Positions 55,080-64,000 of a DNA stretch of 64,000 nt are shown one piece after another (the first letter of the stretch is position 1; each line of letters opens with the position of its first letter). Under the pieces are notes generated by a model. The model did no database searches and had not been told where the DNA came from. It worked only from the letters and a program-made list of their open reading frames with translations. The position numbers were made by a program, and so were the translations under genes. This DNA comes from Prosopocoilus inquinatus (Eukaryota > Arthropoda > Insecta > Coleoptera > Lucanidae), in contig CM069874.1 of assembly GCA_036172665.1 (NCBI GenBank), forward strand, positions 54,232,707 through 54,296,706, in the 5' to 3' direction.

Positions 55080-55529
55080 ATAAATTAAGGAGATATTAAA
55101 GCGTAAATTAGGAAAATGTAGATGGTAGGTGTTGTGGTATTACCACAAACGGTACTAATATAAATAGATCAATTATATTGTTGTAATTGAAATGAAAAAA
55201 TGAAAAAGGGACCCCGTCTGCTGAAGGAGACTTTTCCAAAGTTTTTTTTTTTTTTAATAATAAAAAGATAATCTGAGGTATGTGTGTTTTTATTTATTAT
55301 TTTTTATTATTCGCTTAAGTAGCAAGTGCTCCTTGTTAGCGGCCTTCAAATTCTTCAGGGTCTTGACAGTATTAACATTTAGGTAATAAATTTGACCCCA
55401 TCAAATTAAACGTTTCACTTCCTTTGGAACGTCCTCCTCATGTATTGAAATGCTAAGATAAACACTCAGATTATAAGTAAGGTTCTAGCAAATTGAGGCG
55501 CATTGTCAACTTAATTTTGTTCATTACCA
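55080..55529. other. unassigned low-complexity sequence
   Basis: Contains GGTGTTGTGGTATTACCACAAAC (a short palindrome near 55129), T- and A-runs near 55240, and no coding content. Confidence 0.45.
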
Positions 55530-56701
55530 GGCCTAGGCGCATTTTAAGCGGAAAGTTTCGTTAAGTATTCGAGGAACTACTAATATGCTGAAGCGATCGT
55601 AGTCGTAAAAAGTTCTAATCTTTAACGCGTCTGCCCTGTAAAAACAAAACAATAAACCAGTCGAAGCCCGAGAAGTCTATGCGGCACGCACTAACCACTA
55701 CAGTTCTGGTCGACTGGATATAAAAACTTGTTTACATAAGCGATTCATTCCGAAATGAACTATCATTATTTTTGCAGTGACGGCGCTATAATTGATATGA
55801 ATTAAATGTATTATGCCAGTCTTTTTAAAAGCTACATTAAATAATTATAATGTTTTCATAATTATTAATTTGAAAGAAACTATAAAGGCAATTATGTTAC
55901 ACACGTAATTTGCATCAAACGGTTGCTTCTGATGCAATGAGCCCGAGGGTGAGAGTGCCTCGGGCATAAAAGACGTTCAGCGGCGACGTTGAAATCTACG
56001 CCGCTGCTTTGTTCATCTTTATACTGGTTTTTACCAGATATCCTAGGAATGTCCGACCCTTATTCATTACATTATTATTTAGAAAACAAACGCAAAAAGA
56101 GACGGAATGAAATAAATTAATATCTTGATTATTTTTTCTGTAATGATTTTTATTTTTTGCTTTGAGTCATGAATAAATAGTTATTCAGTAATGAAATACG
56201 ATCAGGGAAACATTGTAAATTAATTTTATTTTTATATCTAATCTTATAAAACTTTATTTTGAATTTACGAAATTAAGCAAGCTAGGTAGTTAAAGTTAAA
56301 TAATGTTTGCTCAAATGTTAATTAGTTTCGAGCAAAATGAATTTACAATTTTGTATAAGTATATTTATATTCCGCTTCAAGCTGTGACGATCACTTTTGC
56401 CGAATTATTCCTGAAATTCGGATTCACACGAAAGCGTCGCGTCGGATGGTTAGTTTCTACTTTAGTAAAATTTGATTTAAATACGACGATTTTTGTGTTT
56501 ATTTTTTTTTTCAAATGCGAAGTAATGATGAGCAAGAAGGCAGGAAAAGTCGTGTTCCGAGAGAAAACGAAATTAAGAAAAGATAATCCATTCAAGAAAT
56601 TATAAATACAGGGGTATTCACGGTGAGTGGCCTACTAGAATATATAGGAAACTAACCGTTACAGGTCGCTGAAAATTTATTTCTGTCAATAATCGATGAC
56701 G
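55530..56701. repeat. right arm of the 1.17-kb inverted duplication (includes family X copy 4)
   Basis: Family X occupies 55530-56060 in inverted orientation, followed by the same 550-bp part as in the left arm and then ~95 bp of the foldback that starts at 56607. A 100-codon plus-strand frame (56303-56605) has its counterpart on the other arm and no known domain. Confidence 0.8.
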
Positions 56702-58188
56702 ATCTATTCAAGCAATATGAAATCAGTCATGACGTGCATCCGGTTCTACCGGAAGTCGATAGAACTTTCCTATTTTAAAAAGAACACCCCATATATTATT
56801 ACATTTTTGAATTCCCCTTTCAATTCTATATCTTTTGTATTCACATACATCCTGACTAAAACGTATTGTTTTGATGATATTCAATTTTTTCTAAAAATTT
56901 TGGCGATTCCAGTAGTCACAATAAATTGGAATATTTCAAAACCTAAAAAAAAACGTGGAGAATTGGACAATTCTCTGTTTGATCACAAAGATGGAATAAC
57001 ACTTCTCTGATAAAAGTTAAACTGTATACTTTACAAAGAGCTTACAGGGAATCCACAAGAATTGACAGTTTTCAACAGCAAATACTGATTTTTTTTAAAT
57101 GCAAGCACTGTCTTTTCTCTATGCCATCAGATGGAAAATTTTATTTTCTTTCGTTTATATATAATCACTTTTAGCGCTATCTTTAATGGTTTTCAGGATA
57201 TTTATGCATAATTTATTTTTTGTTAAGTACTGATGTTATAAAGATTTGATTTTTGAATTTTTTGTTTATCCAATTGTTCAAATGCATTTCTGCCCCTTCG
57301 ATCCAGATTCTCTCTAGTATTTGCAAGAGTGTTACGTACTTTATCTTTTTAATTTACTCCGTAAATAAAAATCTACTGGAGTTAGATCGAGTGATCTAGG
57401 AAGCCAAAGCCATTGATCACCGAACCCTATTAAACGATCCTCAAACATTTCCGCCAGCATTACAAAAGTTCTTATTAGTAAATATATAGCATTTTGAACA
57501 AAAATTATGAAAGATCAAGCTAAGCGTTCTGCCTGTAATAAGAAATTGCGTGTTTATAGTATCAGAATTTAACAAGAAATCAATTTGTACGCAAATATCT
57601 TGAAAACCTTTAGAGATAACCATTATATGATTTGTACAAAATAGAAAGAAAATTACATTTCGCATCAAATGCCATAGAAGAAAGTTAATGGTCGCATTTA
57701 AAAAAATCAAGTTATTCATAGTTGAAAACTGTCAACTTCTGTGGATCCCTTGTAAGCTCTTTGTAAAGTGTTCAGTTTATCTTTTACCAAAAAAGTATTA
57801 CTTCATCTCTGTGTTCAAGCAGAGAAAAGTACAATTTTTTATCTTTTTTAGTTTTGGAAATATTCCAATTTATTGTAACCACTGTAATCGCCAAGATTTT
57901 TAGAAAAAAATTAATATTGTCAAGACAGTTCATTTTAGCTATGACGTATGTGAATACAAAAAATGTAAAACTGAATGAGGAATTCAAAAATTTAATAATA
58001 TATGGGGTGTTCCATTTAAAATAAGAAAGTTAGTATTGACTTCCGATACAACCGGAAGTAACCCAGGACTGATTCTATATTATTTGAATAGTACGTTATC
58101 GATTAGAACCATATAAAAATTTTCAGCGGCATGTAAGGTTTAGTTTCCAATATAATCCAGTAGGCCACTCACCTTGAATATCCCTGTA
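56607..58188. mobile_element. long-inverted-repeat transposon with transposase relic, second family
   Basis: Starts TACAGGGGTATTCACGGTG and ends CACCTTGAATATCCCTGTA. Arms of ~480 bp are diverged reverse complements (AATATTCCAATTTATTGTA, GAGCTTACAGGGAATCCAC and ACCGGAAGT landmarks). The centre (57100-57700) carries a transposase relic. Same architecture as 33569-35108 but unrelated terminal sequence. Confidence 0.78.
57255..57480 (-). pseudogene. Tc1/mariner-group transposase fragment
   Basis: Minus strand: EMFEDRLIGFGDQWLWLPRS continuing LDLTPVDFYLRSKLK, i.e. the RWIGxxGPxxWPPRSPDLTPLDFFLWGxLK block with the third catalytic Asp; stops follow. Only this block and a short flank are readable. 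Confidence 0.68.
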
Positions 58189-58506
58189 TATCTGTGAGTA
58201 AAAAATGTAACAATATGCGGGGTGTTGTATTAAAAAAGAAACGCAGCTTGGATGTCGATCTCACAAAATTAATGTTTTTTTTTTCGAGAATTGATTTTCA
58301 GCCTTAATATATTTTTCTTTAATTCGGAAGTTAGAAGAAAGGAAAATACGTTGCGTTTCTTACTATAGTTGCATCAATTACTTATTATAATTAAGAATTT
58401 GATTTAAGACTCAAGAATATAGTAATACAAAGGTGTTTTGCCAAAAAATGCAATCTCGTTGAGTGCCGCAGCAAAGACATCTTGCACCTGTGGCCAAATA
58501 TCTTAA
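58189..58506. other. TE-end fragment and unassigned sequence
   Basis: 58215-58260 has a GCGGGGTGTTGTATT end followed by AGAAACGCAGC, which recurs inverted as GTTGCGTTTCT at 58349, a small decayed foldback. The rest is unmatched. Confidence 0.45.
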
Positions 58507-59695
58507 TAATAGTCTTAATGCTCCGTTAAGTGTTTCACAAAGCTCGATTAAGAGATAACGCTTCGTTTACTTCTGTCTAATGAGGCGTTAGATTAATCGA
58601 TAGAATTCCAGCGATTAAAAAGTAACGAGTGAATTTTCCATAGTTTTTATGAAGCTTTTTTGATATAAAACTTCCACACATATATCTAAAAAATAATTAT
58701 AATTTTATTTAAAAATGTATCGTACCTCAAATATGAAAAATAAAGACATTTCTGTACTTTTTACTCGCTTGGTTTATTAATTAATTTTTACGACACTGTT
58801 TCGGAAATTATTTTCAACAACAAACAATTCAAAATTATTTCAAAATGTCTGCAACCTCACTTTCTTCTCTGACGATAAAGAAATGCCTCCTTAAGGTAGG
58901 ATGTTCATTTTATAAGAGACAGAAATAATCCTTTTAATGATTTGGATGATAATGAATTTAACGTTTCGCTTTTCCAAAGAAGTTGTGGAACTCTTTGGTC
59001 GCACACTAGAACCTGCAACAAGCAAAAATAAATTTATTTTATGGTACAAATCAGTTGCTGATAAACGTACGTCATTATCCACTGAAATATTTCAACAGCT
59101 GATTTCTGATACTTTCAGAAACCATCGATACGTAGAATAATTCATCGTGTCACTGATCTTATTGCAAGGCAAAGCAAACAGTTAATTAAATTACCAATAG
59201 AAGAAGCTCCGCGAGTTAACATTAGGCTTTTCTCATGTCATTGGCACCACAGATTGTATCCCATGTTAAAATTATTTCACCTGGTGGTAATCCCGCTGAG
59301 CTGTACCACAACAGAAAATGTGTCTTTTCCATATACATATGTTCAAGTAATTCAACTGCACTAAAGTTTCCTTCCTCCCTTTCTTTTTTCCTTTTCCATT
59401 TTTAAAAATCATTAACCGCACTAATTCGAAGAATTTAAGATGTATTTATTTATTTTGAGTCTCTAACCTCACACTACCTGACTGCAGGCCTGACGCCAAG
59501 CCGGACAGATTACTTTAAAGCGGTGTCAAAATGGCGATTTTTCGATGTTGCCAAACGTAAACTCCAATTAGTTAATCAGAGATTAACATAATAGTTTTTT
59601 GTTTTGTGAAACAGCATCAAATTTTTAACACTGATTAAACTTAACGATTGATTAGTTAATCAACGCTTAAACAAAGCTTTGTGGAACCCCCCCCT
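58507..59695 (+). mobile_element. PIF/Harbinger-type element, copy 2 (left end lost, right end damaged)
   Basis: Same orientation as 24967-26140, with scattered substitutions and small indels. It encodes the same transposase N-terminal relic (FRFSKEVVELFGRTLEPATS, IFQQLISDTFRNH). The right end reads GGAACCCCCCCCTAA instead of GAAACCGGCCATAA, so the terminus is degraded, and the first ~150 bp are missing. Confidence 0.82.
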
Positions 59696-61384
59696 AAATT
59701 ATAAATCTAAACTGTTTCATTTCAAGGGAATCTCGTGAGATCTCTGTACCTAATTAAAACATATTTACACAATTTTAATTCTCTCAAAAACGAGGATTTC
59801 ATGATAATACTAAAACTGAAATGTAAAATATATACGGAAGAGAATTAAAGAGTTTAAGATTACAACTGAAAGCTCTCTTAAATGTCGCAACTTGATGAAC
59901 TGGAAGGGTCAGTAAGCCCTTATGTCTAACATTAACGTTATGTATATCTGTTCTAAATACAATTTTGCGATAGAGCTATCTGTTTTTTTTTTTTATTAAC
60001 GAGTACTTTATGATAGAAAATAAAAAAAATGTAAATCAGCCTTCCTGCACAAATTAAATTAGCCAGCCCAGGCCATCGCATGCGATATTCTGCTAAATTT
60101 GCTAATACTATAAATAAATCTTAAACATGAATCCTGCAAACGTAGAATTCTAGAAATTAAAAATCAGTTGAGCGGAAAAGAGAAACATTTATGCTTCTTC
60201 AAAGTACAGTTGGGGAAACAGAAAGCGGGACAGTAAACTTTCGTTAGTTTAAACCTTACTTCTAAATTTCTGTAACTATGGTAATTTATCAACCTTCACG
60301 TTAAGTAAAATGATTAATCATACCGTTTATAATTAAAAATTATAACGAATAAATACCTCATACAAATAAATCGTACTGTGTAATAGTTAGTTTTCATTTT
60401 ACTTACAATTACTGCCAAGGAAAATAAAATGAAACAAAATAACAGTCATGCAGCCTTTCAATTGAATTATTGAATGCAAATTCCGGACATTGATTGAATT
60501 AAGATTTCTAATATACATATTCCACATCCAAAATGTCACATAGTTCTCCCAAAGGCTTCACTAATTCCATTTGATTCACTGGTCGAAAATTTTACTTACA
60601 TTTCCCTTAGAAAGACGATACATTCTTAAGAACTCAATTTGACAAGTTAATTCTGACGTTCACTGACGGCAATAAATTAATTAGAAGGGTCAGGACCGTC
60701 ACCAAGGAAACTTCACACTATCAAAATAATCGGAAATTTCGTCATAAGACTTATCCCGCTTTAAGTTTCCGCAACTGTACATACCGAGTGCCGATAATTA
60801 AATCAAAATTAGCTGTCGTCTGTCATAATTAAACACAAGCATACCGAATTGTATTCCGGTTATTAGCACGCATTCATTCCGACTTCCCCTGAATGGCTAT
60901 GTTACCAAACCAAACAACGAACCAAGCGATGACCTAATCTGAATTACAATGACATTTGTGCACATTTGTGTCATGTCGTTCATGTAACGACGTTTCGCAC
61001 TTGATTCATTTGGTCTACGCATATTTAGCTGACGGTTCATGATTCACACACTTCTCCTCTCCGGTTAATATAATAATGCCCGGCGGTATGTAGATGTAAG
61101 TATGTACATTCAGCCGAGTTTAATTCCGAAACCCAATTACGCGGTCGCACATGTGAGAAGGAGCGACAATAGAATTTAATTTGATGGCTTCAATTAAAAT
61201 AGTAGGTGTAGAAAAACATGGTGATCATTGTTCGGAAATGTGAGGACGTTCTGAGAAGGCCTTGGAACGAGATCGCCTTGCCACAGCAGATGAAAACCAG
61301 CTCCTTCTGGAATTTTCATTCTAGTTTGTGAGATGCTCGTGAGAATTTTGCTGGAAATTTTTCATTGCGTAATATTAGTTATTA
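59696..61384. other. apparently unique intergenic sequence
   Basis: No repeat match, RNA gene or coding frame found. Slightly less A/T-rich around 60900-61300. Candidate host intergenic DNA. Confidence 0.45.
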
Positions 61385-62962
61385 CTTAAGGTTGGATATC
61401 ATATAATTGTTAAGTTTGACAAGGACAGTAATTATTTCGAATTTTGTTTGCCAAGATTATAAAATTAGACTAAATAAGTTCATTTTTAGTATCAGCATAG
61501 ATCATACATACTTACGTTTCAATATAACTAAGGGAAACTGATTTGATTTTCGTCATTTCTGTAATGCACAATAGTCATTTCGGTAATTTATACAAATTTC
61601 AGTTTACCATTGGACGGGAAATAAACACACACTCAGAATAATAAAACGTTTATATATTATCAAAAGAAATAAACAAGTGATTCCCTAAAACTAATTTAAC
61701 GTAATTTCACACGAGAAAAATCAAACTTAAAAATTATGAAACACATTAGCTTGTGGAACTGAGGCAACGTCATGGCTAACTGATAAATATTTACCTAACA
61801 AGTAAGGTATCCTTTACTTGTTCGATATTTTCGAATTCATTAATCTGTATGTATTAATATATTCTTCTTCAGTTAAGTTTTTTTTTGTTGTTGACTACTG
61901 CAAAATTTCATGCAAAGGCTTACATTTTCGAATTTTTTAACTTAATTTCTTAAGGCCTTCTTACCAATTCTTGTAAAAACGGGCTTTTAGCTGTCTAATA
62001 GAATTTATACATTTCAGTGATATTTTATTGGCTGAGAAAAATTACAAAAATTAATAGTTTTCGTTGAACACAACCTATTTATTATTTTTCGGTATTTTTG
62101 TTTTTTATTTAGAATTTAAAAACTTCTCACAAAAATTTGGTAAGATTTTAATAAAAAATGAGCCTATGAAATGGAAAAAAAAAGATTTTGTTGCTGGGTA
62201 AACAGCTGTAATGTAAGTTTGTTACCGAAATGACTGTTATCGAAATGACATTTTCGGCAGATTTAAGCTAGACCACCTTTTTTATCGAAAAACTTCATCG
62301 AACTTTTTAAGTGAAGTTCGTGTAACGTAATGCCAGATATCAGAGGGAAGGATTTTTTCTTGTTTTATTTCTTTTACTCATTTTAATGCGTTACCGAAAT
62401 GACGAACTAAAAGTGTACGCATCTAATTATCGCTATTTATCGTCATACTGTGTTACAACTAACAACAATATGAATATATTAACCGTTCTGGTACTTTAAC
62501 GCAGCTGTAGTCTGCTTCACTACCACAAAAAGAGATTGTCGATGTGTTGGATAAACTAGGTAGGATGATTTAACTTTGACATTGCCGAAATAACAAATTT
62601 ACAGAGGACAATATTTAGGATTTTAATCGAGCAAAAAAACTGTAGCTGTGCGATTTTAGAGGTTTATATCATCTTAAGCACGTATTCTACTCTGCAGTAC
62701 TGATCAATAAATAAAAGACAAATACGGCTAGCTAAAAACAGAGAGCTATTTTTAGTGACTTTTATAAACTGGGACAATGATTGAAATGACATTTTTCACA
62801 CTAAAATCCTGAAAAAAAATGTAGGTTGGAAAATATGCGCTTATGCTATTACTCCAAATAGAAATAAACCATTATTAACCTTTTAAATATTTTTGAGATT
62901 TCCAAATCATTAGCATTCAACAAAACTGGCAATGACAAGAAGTTGGTCAATTATATGAGACA
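61385..62962. mobile_element. family G element, copy 2 (inverted relative to copy 1)
   Basis: Reverse complement of 53485-55079 along its length, ending GGTCAATTATATGAGACAAACCC. It carries the same GTTACCGAAATGAC motifs (about 61560, 62221, 62393, 62584), several with private substitutions. Non-coding. Confidence 0.75.
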
Positions 62963-62999
62963 AACCCTTAGACGAAAACATATTATTAAAATCTGCACT

Positions 63000-63192
63000 A
63001 TGCTCGCCAAAAAAGGAAAAAAAATCTGGGACATGCCAAATGTCCTACTGTAAATATGTGTTTTTTTACATTACCATAGAAATAAGCTCTAAATAGCACG
63101 ATGAATTGTTTAAAACTGCATTCAGAAATCAAACTAATAAAATAAGTCAAAAATGCGTATAGAGAGATGTCCCAGATATTTTTGGCGGGCAT
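63000..63192. mobile_element. 193-bp foldback MITE
   Basis: Left ATGCTCGCCAAAAAAGG...ATCTGGGACAT, right ATGTCCCAGAT...TTTTGGCGGGCAT. Terminal inverted repeats of ~35 bp with an A-run difference. Non-coding. Confidence 0.65.
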
Positions 63193-63511
63193 ACTAGACA
63201 TTTATAATGTACAATTGTACAATGTGTACAAGTGTACAATTGAAAAATTCATGTAGCAGGTTTTGATTTTTTGATGAAAGAAGATTAAGCAAAGAAGGCA
63301 CAATTTCATGATGATTGAAGTTTCATAGTTAATGGTTTGCATACAAGCTTAAAGTGTTTATTGTGTTGATGTTATCCGCCTTTATTTAATATAAAACATA
63401 TAAAACGAATTTCAGGCAAAATCTAGCTGTAGATTTTACGCAGTTAAAAAAAAAACTTTGGATAGGGTTGTAACTAATTCGAGAAAGTTTTACGGATACC
63501 AGGCAGAGGAG
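63193..63511. other. unassigned sequence with TGTACAATTGTACA repeats
   Basis: 63208-63242 is a cluster of TGTACAATTGTACA-like palindromic words. Nothing else is recognised. Confidence 0.5.
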
Positions 63512-63612
63512 CGATTTATAGCTTCGTCAGGAAGCTATAAATCTATAGCGAAACGTTGAGTGTGTTCCCTTCATTTTTCTGTCCGGTTCGAGTTTAAAAA
63601 AGACTTTGTAAT
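63512..63612 (+). repeat. Penelope-type terminal module fragment
   Basis: TTATAGCTTCGTCAGGAAGCTATAAATC forms a hairpin; then CTATAGCGAAACGTTGAGTG, TTCATTTTTCTGTCCGGTT and TTTAAAAAAGACTTTG match the terminal module at 39129-39212. The CTGACGA half of the hammerhead-like core is replaced by an inverted copy, a collapsed palindrome like that at 8784-8965. Confidence 0.7.
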
Positions 63613-64000
63613 TAAGAAATTATGTACAGTATTGGAGTAAATGTTTATAATTATAAACTTGTCATACACATATAAATATTTTTTCTACGACCCTCTATAG
63701 AAAGACATTTTTCGTCACCGAATACTCCAGCTAGGGCTTCATTTCCTTCACTAGTAACGAACAATCTCATAAAGTTGACTTTCGGCACTAGAGACGAAAA
63801 TTAATCCTACTAATTTTCACCTCCGTCTTCTTGCCTGCTGTCGCTATATCGCGTCATTATTAAATGTCAGTTTGTGCTGCTCGTTGCAGCTTTACATGAT
63901 TCCCGGATTCAGAAAGTGGTTTAGATCGTCCCAATGCTTCACCAGAAATTATAAATCGGATAGAAAAGTTAAAACTATATTGTGTTTAACTCGTCGAAAT
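63613..64000. other. unassigned sequence at the window edge
   Basis: No gene or repeat recognised. Any feature here may continue beyond the window. Confidence 0.4.

Noticed and set aside
56303..56605. 100-codon plus-strand frame in the inverted duplication as a gene
   Set aside because: Low-complexity, K/F/I-rich; only its complementary frame is open in the other arm (51393-51608 / 51455-51670), and no domain is visible.

Overview
This window looks like a gene-poor, repeat-dense piece of an arthropod (probably insect, possibly beetle) nuclear genome. The evidence is the strong AT bias, the absence of any recognisable host exon, and the mix of mobile elements: a Ty3/gypsy LTR element, Penelope-like elements with GIY-YIG and hammerhead-like motifs, LINE fragments, Tc1/mariner transposase relics, a PIF/Harbinger pair, two hAT-type elements with 8-bp target duplications, a tRNA-derived SINE, and many foldback elements ending in TACAGGGTG-like sequence. 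The taxon is an inference; no mitochondrial, rRNA or host marker is present.

Layout. 0.6-5.5 kb: a rearranged Ty3/gypsy element. Its minus strand carries LTR, a gag with a SAP domain and a coiled-coil repeat, and protease-RT, with three in-frame stops and one frameshift. It joins at a perfect LTR palindrome to a plus-strand fragment encoding a TARG1/OARD1-like macrodomain plus a CCCH zinc finger, directly before a polypurine tract. 5.5-6.9 kb: a decayed Tc1/mariner-group transposase. 7.3-11.7 kb: nested foldbacks around an unexplained GC-richer block. 12.4-22.6 kb: foldbacks, three copies of a TA-flanked non-autonomous family (A), a hAT with a SINE inside, and one copy of family C. 22.7-24.3 kb: two unrelated LINE remnants. 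24.8-26.1 kb: a Harbinger element. 27.2-33.2 kb: more dispersed repeats, and a LINE reading frame cut cleanly by a family A copy. 33.6-35.1 kb: a long-inverted-repeat element with a transposase relic in its centre. 35.5-39.7 kb: a Penelope-like element interrupted by a second one, itself interrupted by a LINE. 39.8-41.6 kb: a mariner relic and a foldback with ~600-bp arms. 42.3-44.8 kb: apparently unique sequence. 44.9-50.0 kb: further copies of families C, D and A, with a hAT nested in A. 51.2-63 kb: a 1.17-kb inverted duplication, two inverted copies of a non-coding element with a recurrent GTCATTTCGGTAAC motif, another transposase-bearing foldback, and a second Harbinger copy.

How the parts relate. 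Nothing here works as a host operon or pathway. The coding relics are independent parasites in successive layers, and several nesting relations can be ordered from target duplications and split reading frames. Every transposase, RT and endonuclease relic of usable length shows stops, frameshifts, truncation or lost catalytic residues. The exception is the macrodomain-CCCH reading frame, which is open, keeps both residues expected to be catalytic, and is truncated only at its N-terminus. It is the most interesting coding feature in the window.
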